Source: Microcoleus vaginatus WJT46-NPBG5
Lineage (GTDB): Bacteria; Cyanobacteriota; Cyanobacteriia; Cyanobacteriales; Oscillatoriaceae
Direction: 5' to 3'
DNA length: 64,000 nt
Assembly (NCBI GenBank): GCA_019359355.1
Contig: JAHHHM010000011.1
Location: 124,001 to 188,000 of the forward strand
Under the pieces are notes generated by a model. It was not told the origin of the DNA, did not search any database, and saw nothing but the letters and a program-made list of their open reading frames with translations. Made by a program: the position numbers and the translations under genes. Positions 16,347 to 26,020 of this stretch are shown here, in pieces; the stretch's first letter is position 1, and the number at the start of each line of letters is the position of its first letter.

Positions 16347-19300
16347 TCACACAAAAGTAAACTCTGCCGCATTCAGGGTGTAGCTACCTAGCTTGGCAAT
16401 GTCAAACACCCCACCGGCTGTCGTGTCAACATCCGGATCGTAACCCAGAACACGCTCAGCAGAAGCATTAGTGTAGATAAAGAAAACAGCTCCACCGGCA
16501 CCACCGGCACCCGCACTTGCTGCGCCGGTTTGGGTAGATAAAGTAGTATTCACCAAGTTTGCGCTATTAACGCCCGGTGTATTCATTACAATTAACTCGT
16601 GAGTGCTAATGTTATCAGCAGCCGATGTGATTGTAATTGCTGAAAAGCCGGCTGAATTTAAGTTGCCAAACATCGCAGAGGTGAACTGGAATTTATCGCC
16701 GCTGTTAAAGTCAGTAATGGTATCCAAACCTTCGCCGGCAATGGTGTACATAAACGTATCATTGCTACCATTGCCGGTTAGGGTGTCATTACCAAGACCG
16801 GCCAAAAAGATGTCAGGGAGCTGAAAATAAAAAGGATTGGTGATAACAGAGCCGGTGAGAGCGTCATTACCAGATCCGCCTAACCGCACGCTGCCATTCC
16901 TTTCAAAAGCACCGATATCAGGCGTTCCGGCGCGAATTACCCCGCGTTGATCGGGTGCAGTTGCGCCCGGATCACCGGCATTGATCGCAGGACTGCCAGA
17001 GAGCAAAGCATGAGTTAACGTAGTGCCGCCATTGTCTTGCAGGGCGCTAAGATTGGCAGAAACATTCACTTTATTGCCGGTGGTTGTGCCGGCAATGGTT
17101 GTGCCGGTGGTGTTGCCAATTAAGTTGTAGCCTTGTGAAGTCAAGGTGCCACGAAAATCAGGGCTATCACCGACACTGTTGCCGGCAATGATCGTGTTTT
17201 TAGCATTCACCGTGCCGCTATTAGAAATGCCGCTGCCATAAGCTGCTGAGTTGCTGGCAATAGTGCTGTTGATCATATTCACGGTGCCGCCGATATTCAA
17301 GATGCCACCGCCGTAGGTAGCACCCCCGCCGGAGCCTATCGCCTGGTTGCCGGAAACGGTGCTATTGGTGAGATTGATGATGCCGTTTGCGTTATAAATG
17401 CCTCCGCCGTCGCTTGAGGTAACCTCAACACTACCGTTGAAAGCCGTATTGCCCGAGATCGTGCTGTTCGTAATGTTGACTGTGCCGGCGCTATTATAGA
17501 TGCCCCCGCCGGCATCATTCGCCCTGTTATTAGAGATAGCACTGTTATTAACACTCACGGTGCCGCCATTATTCAAAATGCCGCCCCCATACATACCGCC
17601 CCCAAACCTTGCAGAACCATTTGCAATTGCTAAGCCATTGAAGGTGGCACTCTTGCCACTGTTAACCGTGAAAATGTTAAAATCAAACGCAGAGGCAGAA
17701 CGCTGCACGGTCAGGAGGTTAGCGCCAGGGCCGTTTAAGATGACATTATTGTTAATCGCCGGCAGCACTGACAGCAGATTAATTGTGCCGGTGATCGCTC
17801 CTAAAGAGATGGTGTAGGTGCCGGCAGGGGCGTTGTTAGCATTAATCAGCGCTTGTCGCAAAGAACCAGAACCGGCATCGTTGGCATTGATCACCCGCCC
17901 GTCATCATCTAAAATCTTGCCGGTTGCCGCATTTGGAGTGCCTACCGTGTAGCCGGCTGCCGCTGAAAGGGTTAGATCCACTGTCTCATCTGTTTCAATC
18001 GCAAAATCAGCAGTTGGGATAATTGACAGGGTAGCCGTGGCAGAACCGGCAGCGAAAGTAACTACGCCACCGACTGCTGAGTAATCATTATTTGCTGAAG
18101 TGGCGCTGCCGGCTAAGGTAGAATTCACTGTAAGAGTGCTACTCAGCGGTGTATTAATGCTATCGGTGCGAGTGAAGGTGTACAGCAAGCCACTGCCACT
18201 GTCTTCATAAACACTTGCTGTCGTTGCTGCGACACTTACCGTTGGATCTGCCGGTAAGGGTGCGTTGACGTTGAAGGTGCTTGAAGTCGCGTCAGCAGGG
18301 TTACCTGTCGAATCCAAAACCTGATTCGTGAGCAGATCCACTGTGTAGATGCCATTATCAACAAGATCCCAACTCCCACCAGGGGCGTTAATTTGATAAG
18401 TGGCAGTAAGCGGTGTGCCGGTGCCGGCAGGGTTAACGCTAACAAATGTTGCCAACTGCTTATTGCCACTTGGCGTCGTTACCTGGATATCATTGTTATC
18501 CAAGCTGTTAACATCAATCGCCGCGTTGTCTGCATAATCTACCGTAAACGTGTAAGTCGTACTGCCGCCTTGGGTGATATCTGGGGCTTGGATTGCTGCG
18601 CTGGGAGGTGTAATATCAGGGTCATCATTAATAATGGTATAAGTCGTTGTTTGTTGAGAACCTAACGTTATCCCGCCGGCAGGATTAACTAATCTTAAAT
18701 TAATTGCTTCATCCGGCTCATAAGTGGTATCGCCTACAATTGGAATCAGCACATCTTTGCTGGTTTCCCCATCCGCAAAGGTAATCGTGAGTGGCAAATT
18801 ATTCGTGTAATCATTTGGGGCGGTGGCTGTGCCGGCAGGGGTGTCTAATTGCACTCCCACACTCACAGCGCCGTAGCTGCCTCCTGTACGGCTAATTTTT
18901 GCAATGGCAAGACTCGGAGTGCCGGTGTCGCCCTCATTGCCGGAGAAAGTTGCTGTTGTAAATTGCAACTGCCCCGGTTCATTATCTTCAATCGTTAAAG
19001 TTGCCGTACTTTGGGCACCTAATGTTGCGCCGCCGGTAGGTGCGCTTAAAGTTAAATTAACTGTTTCGTCGTCTTCGCCTAAACTGTCATCCACGATAGG
19101 AATCAAAATAGTTTTAGGCGTATTTTCACCACTGGCAAAGTTAACTGTAATTGGCGTATTTGTATAATCATCTGGAGCAGTTGCAGTGCCATTACTCAAA
19201 TTTACTGTGGCACTCACTGCCCCATCACTACCGCCGCCACGAGAGACGGTTACTTGAATCACCGGCGTCCCATTTTCATTAACCGAGAAGTTTGCCCCAC

Positions 19301-21077
19301 TGAATTGCAAGGTGCCGGGATTGGGCACTTCGTTGTCTAAAATCTCTAAAGTGGCGGTACTCTGCGCCCCAATTGTTGCGTTGCCGGTGGGACTTGCCAA
19401 GGCTAAGTTAACCGTCTCGGTTGCTTCTAAAAGGGTGTCCTCCACAATGGGAATGGTTACAGTTTTGGGCGTATTTTCCCCATCGGCAAAGCTGACTGAA
19501 ATCGCCGCACTGTTATAGTCATTGGGGGAAACTGCCGTACCATTGGTTAGCGTCACCTGTGCCCCAACTGCACCATCAGTACCATTTGTGCGCGTCACTG
19601 TTACGGTTGCCACCGGCACTCCATCTTCATTAATTTTAAAGGTGGCAGCACTAAATTCTAAGGTGCCTGGTTGCGGCACTTCATTATCTAAAATTTCCAA
19701 AGTGGCGGTACTTTGCGCCCCAACTGTTGCGCCGCCGGTGGGGTTGCCTAGCACTAAATTAATATTTTCATTGCCTTCTAATAATGCATCATCTACGATG
19801 GAAATATTAAAGGTTTTTGGTGAATTATCTCCGTCGCCAAAGTTAACAGTTAGGGGTGTATTGTTGTAGTCATCCGGGGAAATGGCTGTGTCATCATTCA
19901 GGAAGATTTGAGCGCTAACTGCCCCCGCATTGCCACCGCCACGCGTGACTGTGATCTGCACAACCGGCGTCCCATCTTCATTAAAAGAGAAGTTGGCTGC
20001 GCTAAATTGTAAAATTCCAGGATTAGGCACTTCATTATCTAAAATTTCCAGCGTGGCGGTACTTTGCGCCCCAATTGTTGCGCCGCCGGTAGGACTGCCT
20101 AAGGTTAAATTAATAATTTCATTCCCTTCTATCTGGGTGTCATCGACGATGGGAATGTTGAGTGTTTTAGTGGTTGTGTCGTTATCGGCAAAATTAACGG
20201 TAATGGGTGTATTGCTGTAGTCGGCTGGAGAAACTGCACTGCTGTTGCTGAGTGTTACGGTTGCACTGACTTCCCCCACACTGCCTCCTGTACGGCGCAC
20301 ACTCACAGTGATCACCGGCGTCCCATCTTCGTTAACAGAGAAGTTGCTCGCGCTAAACTCTAAGGTGCCGGCATCTGGCGTGGGTGTGGGAGTGGGTGTG
20401 GGAGTGGGTGTAGGAGTGGGTGTAGGAGTGAATATCGGGCTAGGCGTCTGGTCTGTCGGGGTGGGGGATGGAGTTGCCGGAAAGTTGTTGCCGGTGAGAG
20501 TGCGACTGTCTACATTCCTCAACACTGCAAAATACCGTCCCGTCGCGATCTCCTGAATAACTGTATCCTTGGCAAACGCATCACTGCCTTGAAATATTGT
20601 GATGTCGTCGAAGGTTAAATCGTCAATTAACGAAATGATGTCTTCGCCGGCTTTAAAATCTATAACGGTGGCAGCATCGACGAGATTAACCCCACCTGTA
20701 CTTTTGCCAAACACAAATGTGTCTGATCCTTGTCCACCATTGAGGAGATCGGCACCGCTATCGCTGATTAAAGTATCACTGCCGGCACCGCCAAACAAGC
20801 GATCCGCGCCGTTGCCACCCCGCAGACTATCATTCCCGTTATCTCCATAAAGAATATCTTCGCCTTTTCCGCCGTCTAGGGTGTCATCGCCGGAGTTGCC
20901 CAGTAAGATATCGTTATCTAAACCGCCATACAGCAAGTCGTTGCCGCTATCGCCATAAAGCACATCATCCCCACTATCGCCTGTGATGCTGTCGTTGCCT
21001 TCTTTGCAGTAAACAACGTCTCGTTCTTGGCTGCCGATTAAACTGTCAAAATTTGGTGTGCCGGTGATAACTGCCAT
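16347..21077 (-). CDS. giant RTX / Calx-beta / beta-helix surface protein
   Basis: 1576 residues with no N-terminal signal peptide, as expected for type I secretion. Order: RTX nonapeptide repeats (GGxGxDxLx) at about 25-135, an RTX-type segment DTFVFGKSTGG, a Thr-Pro linker at about 203-236 (encoded by a 12-bp microsatellite), then six Calx-beta domains. The first four are near-identical and begin LEFSASNFSVNEDGTP-like; two are more divergent (LQFTTATFSGNEGDTG and VAATTASVYEDSG). A parallel beta-helix with NSTISGNTA-type turns follows at about 1110-1400, then a C-terminal GNDTLTGNGSNDTF/ITDFNSGDKFQF block typical of RTX ends. The Ca-binding repeats suggest an extracellular adhesin or matrix protein. 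It is divergent from the TPS-CHAT gene 119 bases away. Confidence 0.9.
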   Translation of the reverse strand: MAVITGTPNFDSLIGSQERDVVYCKEGNDSITGDSGDDVLYGDSGNDLLYGGLDNDILLGNSGDDTLDGGKGEDILYGDNGNDSLRGGNGADRLFGGAGSDTLISDSGADLLNGGQGSDTFVFGKSTGGVNLVDAATVIDFKAGEDIISLIDDLTFDDITIFQGSDAFAKDTVIQEIATGRYFAVLRNVDSRTLTGNNFPATPSPTPTDQTPSPIFTPTPTPTPTPTPTPTPTPDAGTLEFSASNFSVNEDGTPVITVSVRRTGGSVGEVSATVTLSNSSAVSPADYSNTPITVNFADNDTTTKTLNIPIVDDTQIEGNEIINLTLGSPTGGATIGAQSTATLEILDNEVPNPGILQFSAANFSFNEDGTPVVQITVTRGGGNAGAVSAQIFLNDDTAISPDDYNNTPLTVNFGDGDNSPKTFNISIVDDALLEGNENINLVLGNPTGGATVGAQSTATLEILDNEVPQPGTLEFSAATFKINEDGVPVATVTVTRTNGTDGAVGAQVTLTNGTAVSPNDYNSAAISVSFADGENTPKTVTIPIVEDTLLEATETVNLALASPTGNATIGAQSTATLEILDNEVPNPGTLQFSGANFSVNENGTPVIQVTVSRGGGSDGAVSATVNLSNGTATAPDDYTNTPITVNFASGENTPKTILIPIVDDSLGEDDETVNLTLSAPTGGATLGAQSTATLTIEDNEPGQLQFTTATFSGNEGDTGTPSLAIAKISRTGGSYGAVSVGVQLDTPAGTATAPNDYTNNLPLTITFADGETSKDVLIPIVGDTTYEPDEAINLRLVNPAGGITLGSQQTTTYTIINDDPDITPPSAAIQAPDITQGGSTTYTFTVDYADNAAIDVNSLDNNDIQVTTPSGNKQLATFVSVNPAGTGTPLTATYQINAPGGSWDLVDNGIYTVDLLTNQVLDSTGNPADATSSTFNVNAPLPADPTVSVAATTASVYEDSGSGLLYTFTRTDSINTPLSSTLTVNSTLAGSATSANNDYSAVGGVVTFAAGSATATLSIIPTADFAIETDETVDLTLSAAAGYTVGTPNAATGKILDDDGRVINANDAGSGSLRQALINANNAPAGTYTISLGAITGTINLLSVLPAINNNVILNGPGANLLTVQRSASAFDFNIFTVNSGKSATFNGLAIANGSARFGGGMYGGGILNNGGTVSVNNSAISNNRANDAGGGIYNSAGTVNITNSTISGNTAFNGSVEVTSSDGGGIYNANGIINLTNSTVSGNQAIGSGGGATYGGGILNIGGTVNMINSTIASNSAAYGSGISNSGTVNAKNTIIAGNSVGDSPDFRGTLTSQGYNLIGNTTGTTIAGTTTGNKVNVSANLSALQDNGGTTLTHALLSGSPAINAGDPGATAPDQRGVIRAGTPDIGAFERNGSVRLGGSGNDALTGSVITNPFYFQLPDIFLAGLGNDTLTGNGSNDTFMYTIAGEGLDTITDFNSGDKFQFTSAMFGNLNSAGFSAITITSAADNISTHELIVMNTPGVNSANLVNTTLSTQTGAASAGAGGAGGAVFFIYTNASAERVLGYDPDVDTTAGGVFDIAKLGSYTLNAAEFTFV
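20380..20430. repeat. 12-bp microsatellite coding a Thr-Pro linker
   Basis: Tandem GGTGTGGGAGTG units (with GGTGTAGGAGTG variants) within the RTX gene encode alternating Thr and Pro between the RTX and Calx-beta parts. Copy number is likely variable. Confidence 0.85.
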
Positions 21078-21196
21078 CTATTCCTTATATCCCTAAATGA
21101 TGAGTCCGGTGAATGTTCACTAACTCTGTTATATTCGGTGCTGGGTGACACCCGCCACTGTCAAATTTGAGGCGGCGATCAGAACTGGGGTTAAGG

Positions 21197-24100
21197 ATGT
21201 TAAAGCACAAGGGCATTTTAGGGAAATCAACTTTTTTACTGTTTCTTATTGGCTGTTTCAATAGCTTTGTACCGGCATTCTCACAACCCATTGTGCCGGC
21301 ATCCGATGGCACCGGCACAGTCGTTACTCCCAAGGGAAATCAGTTTAATATTACCGGCGGACAGTTATCGCGTGATCGGGCTAATCTTTTTCACAGTTTT
21401 GAGCAATTTAACCTTGATGCCGGCCAAGTGGCTCATTTTCTTTCTAATCCAGCAATTCGCAATATTTTAGCTCGGATTAATGGCGGCGATGTGTCTTATA
21501 TTAATGGGCTAATTTCTATTACTGGCGGCAATTCTAATTTATTTTTAATGAACCCAGCGGGTTTTGTGTTTGGTTCTAACGCTTCTTTAAACGTGCCGGC
21601 TTCTTTTTCCGCAACGACGGCGAACGGAATTGGTTTTAATTCTCTTTGGTTCCGTTCTGTTGGTGCAAATAATTATGCGACGCTGAATGGATCTCCTAAT
21701 TCTTTTGCCTTTGCAACCGCTCAACCTGGTACAATTTTTAATTTTGGAAATTTGGCTGTTTCTGGAGGGCAAAATTTAAGTTTTTTGGCGGGAATTGTTG
21801 TAAATGCAGGAAGTTTAAGTGCGCCTGGAGGTCAAATTACGATTGCGGCTGTTCCCGGTGAGAATGTGGTGCGTCTCTCGCAACCAGGAATGTTATTAAG
21901 TTTAGATGTTGCAGCCGGCATTCAGGGACTCGAAGATGAAAGCCCTGTTAATCCGGTTTCTTTGCCTCAACTCTTGACAGGAGGTGGAAGTCATGCGAAC
22001 CAAATTGCCTTGAATAAGGATGGGCAACTTGAATTAATTGGTTCGGGAATTCGAGTGGAACCCGGAGATGTTGTAATTTCTAATAATTCATTCAATAACA
22101 ATCAAAAATTAGCGATTAATTCCGGCAATGCCTTACTAGCAGCCGACAATAATTTAAGTTTAGTCGAAAGTCAGTTACGCACGACGGGAAATTTAAATTT
22201 AATTGCTGGCAATACGGTGACAGTACGCGATAGTTTGACAAATCCGTTTAGTGCGGTTGCTGGGAGAAATCTTTATGTTCGCGGAACAGAAGCGATTGAT
22301 ATTTTGGCGCTGAATCATCCAGGGATGCCGTTCCAAAGTGGGGGAAATATGACTTTTGTAACAAACGGCGTTTTTTCTGGAGATGCTCGGTTTGCCAGTC
22401 AAGGTAATTTTTCAATTCTTAATGAAGCAGGAGATGCTGGCAAGTTTATCAGCTTTTTTGACCCAATTATTAGTGCCAATGGAGATGTAATTTTTGGAGA
22501 TTACACCGGCGTTGCTCTTAAAATTGAAGCAAAAGGCAGTATTACCGGCGGCGATATTACAATTACTGGCCCAGATACAGATATTTCTGGCACCGATCCT
22601 GATATAGCAATTTTAAATAATAGCGCGGCTTTAATTTTACGCTCTGATTTAACAACTTTAGCAAATTCTGCAAATGCTCTAGGAGAAATCCTCGAAGAAG
22701 GAACAATTTTCAATATAACCGATGAACCGATTACCAATGGAATTACTATTAACAATATTTTAACCGCAGGAGGGCCGGTTATTTTCTCCGGTGCCGGTGC
22801 GATTACACTGGGTTCAATTAACACGCAAGGTGGAATTATTAATGTTACGAGTTCCAACAGTACAATCACCAGTGCGGGTTTATTAAATAGCAGCAGTAGC
22901 AGTGGAAGTGGCGGGGCAATTACGCTAAATGCGGCTGGAAATATCCTCACCAGTGAGATTAGCGCTCGTTCTAATGCAACACCTCAAATTGTTGCAGAAA
23001 CAGGGCAGCCGGCAATGGGTGGGGATATTACGATTACTAGCATTGCTGGCAATATTGATACAACAGCCGGCATTTTAGATGCGTCTTCATCTGCCGGCAC
23101 AGGCGGGGCGATCACACTGAATGCGCCGGGAAATTTAACGACGAATAACATTGTTACAAACGGGGGCAATATTTCCTTTTCAAGTAGCGCCGGCAATATT
23201 AATACCGCAGCCGGCATTTTAAATACATCTTCATCTGCCGGCATAGGAGGCTCAATTGCACTCAATGCAGCCGGAAATTTAACAACGGCTGAGATTAACA
23301 CAAGTTCCGAAACCGGCACAGGAGGAGCGATCGCATTAACCGCTGCCGGCAGTTTGACAGGAGGGAATCTTTCCACAAAAGGTGCCGGTGGAGGCAACTT
23401 GACAATTGCTGCCGGTGCAACCGTGAAAACCGGCAATCTTGACACCAGCGGAAGTGCGGGAAATGGTGGTAACGTTACCATTAATTCGCCGGCGGATATT
23501 GTTGCCGGTTCTATTAACGCCCAAGGAGGCAGCGCCGGCATCGGAGGCGCAGTATCGCTGACAACAGCTTCTTTTGTGCGTTCAACCGCCACTTTTATTG
23601 AGCGTAACGGGACTGACGCTAGCATTTCCACTGCTGCCGGTGCCGGTGGAGGGGGAGTTACCATTACTCACGGGGGCGGTTGTTCGAGCGATCCAAATTG
23701 TCTTCCCCTTGCGCCGTTTATCGTCGGAAACGCTTCAGTAAACGGCACATCTGGTGCAATCTCTACAGCCTCAGACAATAGCATTTTGCCTCAGCAATCC
23801 TTTGCCGGCAGCTACACACAAAACAATATTCAAATTATTACAGCAACCCCCGATCAACCAACCCCAACACCCCCACCAACAGAACCAGAAATCCCCCCCA
23901 CTGACAATCCAAACTCAAATCTAGGTGAGGAAGATCAAAATCGGCTCTCTAGAGATATTCAAGGGAATGCTATTGAACTTTACGACAGTATTGACCGACC
24001 TTTTTTAGATAATATCGCGTCCGGTTTAGCCGATCTTGAAGATCAAGGAGTTTTGAGGGCGAGTATTCTCCGCATTGAAATTGCCAATGCCCTTGATCAA

Positions 24101-25330
24101 GGCTTGTTAGAAGATGCGGTGCTGAAAATTGAAGAACTTCGCACTCAAGAATTTCAGCAATATTTTGGGGAGAATTTCTCCACCGGCTTAGCTGCGGATA
24201 ATAGCATTAGTAATCTCAAAAACAAGTTGCTCACTGTGGCAGAGCAAACGGGAACCCAGCCGGCTGTAGTGTATGTATTTAGTCGGCCCGAAAAGTTGGA
24301 ATTAGTATTGCTCACACCTAACGGCGAACTCCTTCACAAGATTGTCCCGCAAGCACAGCAAGAGACACTGCTGCAATCCGCCACTGAGTTTCGCAATGAA
24401 ATTGTTAACCCGCGCAAACAGAAAACGAAGAGTTATTTGCCCTCAAGCCAGCAACTTTATCAGTGGTTGATTGCACCCCTGGAAGAAACTTTAACCGCGC
24501 AAAATATTGATACATTGCTGTTTTCAACGGAACCCGGTTTAAGATCGCTGCCGGTGGCTGCTTTGCATGATGGCAGCCGATTCTTGATGGAAAAATACCG
24601 TCTTAGTTTAGTTCCCAGTCTGAATTTAACGGATACCCGCCCAGGTTCACTCGAAGCCACACAAGTTTTGGCAATGGGGGCGTCGCAATTTGAAACCTTG
24701 GGTCCCTTGCCGGCGGTGCCGGTGGAATTGGCAACTATTACGACAAAATTATGGCCTGGAAAATCTTTTCTCAATTCCGATTTCACCCTAGAAAATTTGC
24801 AGTCTGAACACGCTCAAGAAAATTTTAAAATTATTCACTTGGCAACTCACAGCGAGTTCTTGCCAGGAGATCCGACTCAATCTTACATCCAGCTATGGAA
24901 CTCTCAATTAAATTTGCTCCAGCTGCGGCAGTTGAACCTAAATAGTCCGCAAGTGGATTTACTGGTGCTGAGTGCTTGTCGGACTGCGCTGGGAGATGAG
25001 CAGGCGGAGTTGGGTTTTGCCGGCTTGGCGGTGCAAAGTGGGGTAAAAACGGCTGTGGCGAGTCTGTGGTACGTCAGTGATCTTGGCAGCTTGGCGTTGA
25101 TGCTTGAGTTTTACCGGCAACTGGATCAAGTCTCGCTGAAAGCTGAGGCGCTGAGGCAGGCACAAATTGCCATGCTAAACGGTGAGATTCGTATAGAAAA
25201 TGCTCAGCTGCGCGTTCCCGGTTTGGCTTCAGGGGTGCCCCTGCCGGCGGAACTGTCTAAACTGGGTGATGTGAATTTATCTCATCCTTATTACTGGGCG
25301 GCTTTTACCATTGTTGGCAGTCCTTGGTAA
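21197..25330 (+). CDS. secreted filamentous-hemagglutinin-type (TPS) protein with C-terminal CHAT protease domain
   Basis: From the ATG at 21197 (a TTG 10 codons earlier is less likely) the protein has 1377 residues. The signal peptide ends near AFSQ (about residue 30). A TPS/haemagglutination activity domain follows (GNQFNITGGQLSRDRANLFHSF, NPAGFVFGSNASLNVPASFSA) at about 30-260. A long beta-helical Gly/Asn/Ser-rich stalk has repeats such as SSSAGTGGAITLNAAGN up to about 860, then a Pro-Thr linker. The C-terminal ~400 residues are a CHAT caspase-like domain with His in IIHLATHSEF and Cys in LVLSACRTALG. The TPS domain predicts two-partner secretion by an outer-membrane TpsB, not encoded nearby. 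The fusion places a caspase-fold protease outside the cytoplasm. Confidence 0.92.
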   Translation: MLKHKGILGKSTFLLFLIGCFNSFVPAFSQPIVPASDGTGTVVTPKGNQFNITGGQLSRDRANLFHSFEQFNLDAGQVAHFLSNPAIRNILARINGGDVSYINGLISITGGNSNLFLMNPAGFVFGSNASLNVPASFSATTANGIGFNSLWFRSVGANNYATLNGSPNSFAFATAQPGTIFNFGNLAVSGGQNLSFLAGIVVNAGSLSAPGGQITIAAVPGENVVRLSQPGMLLSLDVAAGIQGLEDESPVNPVSLPQLLTGGGSHANQIALNKDGQLELIGSGIRVEPGDVVISNNSFNNNQKLAINSGNALLAADNNLSLVESQLRTTGNLNLIAGNTVTVRDSLTNPFSAVAGRNLYVRGTEAIDILALNHPGMPFQSGGNMTFVTNGVFSGDARFASQGNFSILNEAGDAGKFISFFDPIISANGDVIFGDYTGVALKIEAKGSITGGDITITGPDTDISGTDPDIAILNNSAALILRSDLTTLANSANALGEILEEGTIFNITDEPITNGITINNILTAGGPVIFSGAGAITLGSINTQGGIINVTSSNSTITSAGLLNSSSSSGSGGAITLNAAGNILTSEISARSNATPQIVAETGQPAMGGDITITSIAGNIDTTAGILDASSSAGTGGAITLNAPGNLTTNNIVTNGGNISFSSSAGNINTAAGILNTSSSAGIGGSIALNAAGNLTTAEINTSSETGTGGAIALTAAGSLTGGNLSTKGAGGGNLTIAAGATVKTGNLDTSGSAGNGGNVTINSPADIVAGSINAQGGSAGIGGAVSLTTASFVRSTATFIERNGTDASISTAAGAGGGGVTITHGGGCSSDPNCLPLAPFIVGNASVNGTSGAISTASDNSILPQQSFAGSYTQNNIQIITATPDQPTPTPPPTEPEIPPTDNPNSNLGEEDQNRLSRDIQGNAIELYDSIDRPFLDNIASGLADLEDQGVLRASILRIEIANALDQGLLEDAVLKIEELRTQEFQQYFGENFSTGLAADNSISNLKNKLLTVAEQTGTQPAVVYVFSRPEKLELVLLTPNGELLHKIVPQAQQETLLQSATEFRNEIVNPRKQKTKSYLPSSQQLYQWLIAPLEETLTAQNIDTLLFSTEPGLRSLPVAALHDGSRFLMEKYRLSLVPSLNLTDTRPGSLEATQVLAMGASQFETLGPLPAVPVELATITTKLWPGKSFLNSDFTLENLQSEHAQENFKIIHLATHSEFLPGDPTQSYIQLWNSQLNLLQLRQLNLNSPQVDLLVLSACRTALGDEQAELGFAGLAVQSGVKTAVASLWYVSDLGSLALMLEFYRQLDQVSLKAEALRQAQIAMLNGEIRIENAQLRVPGLASGVPLPAELSKLGDVNLSHPYYWAAFTIVGSPW

Positions 25331-25356
25331 ATCATCATTATTTAATTTGGGGAATT

Positions 25357-25632
25357 TTATTGCTGGAGTTCCTGCTGGTTTTGATGTTCAATGCGATAAA
25401 TCGCAACGCCGGCGTTGACTGTGGCAACGAATAGCAACATCAGCGCAATCACTAAAACGAATTTCTCCAGCCCATTCATCCCATGCGGTTCTAAATAATC
25501 TGAGTTTTTGTCCTGTTCAATAACTGGATTTTCATCAGGGGTTTGTACTTGGGTTCGTTGCAGATCAGGCGATGCGGCTTGCGGGTAATGACCGTTAAGC
25601 TGGGATTGCTGTTCAGGAATTAAGTCTGGCAT
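25357..25632 (-). CDS. small single-pass membrane protein, unknown function
   Basis: 91 residues: a hydrophilic Gln/Pro-rich N-terminal half, then LEKFVLVIALMLLFVATVNAGVAIYRI as one membrane helix and a Gln-rich tail. I do not know the family. It is convergent with the CHAT gene and begins 3 bases after the stop codon of another small leftward ORF, so the two may be co-transcribed. Confidence 0.6.
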   Translation of the reverse strand: MPDLIPEQQSQLNGHYPQAASPDLQRTQVQTPDENPVIEQDKNSDYLEPHGMNGLEKFVLVIALMLLFVATVNAGVAIYRIEHQNQQELQQ

Positions 25633-25635
25633 GAA

Positions 25636-25995
25636 TCACTCCCTGCGGTTGACAAATGGATTACCCCACACACAACCGTGGTGAGGTTTGAGATCGATGC
25701 ACCCGTTGAAAATCTGACGTTGGGGCAATTCCGCCGCCTCTTGCTGCGGCACCGTAGCCGGGGGAATTGCGGTTGTGTGGCGTGTTTCTTTATTCAGTCT
25801 TTCTATATATAGAGGCACTGTCCGGGTTTTGGTTGTGCCATCGGTTACGCAGAGATTGAGACTGCCGGTGCCGGCGCGTTTGTCTGCTTTGTCTAAAGAT
25901 GACTGGGTTCTCGCCGGCAGCGCGGGGATTTGGAGATTTTGGGTGGCAGCCGGTGATGGAAAAAAACACCCCGGAATTGACTCAGAACTCAGCAT
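25636..25995 (-). CDS. hypothetical protein, possible operon partner
   Basis: 119 codons, stopping 3 bases before the start of the 91-residue membrane protein. The middle part LNLCVTDGTTKTRTVPLYIE and the end FNGCIDLKPHHGCVWGNPF read like real protein with four cysteines. The first ten residues come from a CTCAGAACTCAGC repeat tract, so the true start may be internal (no other ATG is available). A rightward ORF on the opposite strand covers part of it and looks less protein-like. Confidence 0.42.
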   Translation of the reverse strand: MLSSESIPGCFFPSPAATQNLQIPALPARTQSSLDKADKRAGTGSLNLCVTDGTTKTRTVPLYIERLNKETRHTTAIPPATVPQQEAAELPQRQIFNGCIDLKPHHGCVWGNPFVNRRE

Positions 25996-26020
25996 TGGAA
26001 TGGATACAAGTTGGCGTTAA

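Noticed and set aside
17500-20850. Several rightward frames of 60-115 codons opposite the giant RTX gene
   Set aside because: They mirror the repetitive Calx-beta and RTX coding sequence (VAPPVGLP-type products) and have no independent support.
22501-23664. Leftward frames of 149 and 226 codons opposite the TPS-CHAT gene
   Set aside because: Antisense shadows of the repetitive stalk; Pro/Ala-rich products with no domain.
25775-26020. 81-codon rightward ORF antisense to the 119-codon frame
   Set aside because: Low-complexity sequence and no neighbour context; the leftward frame abuts another small gene and reads better.
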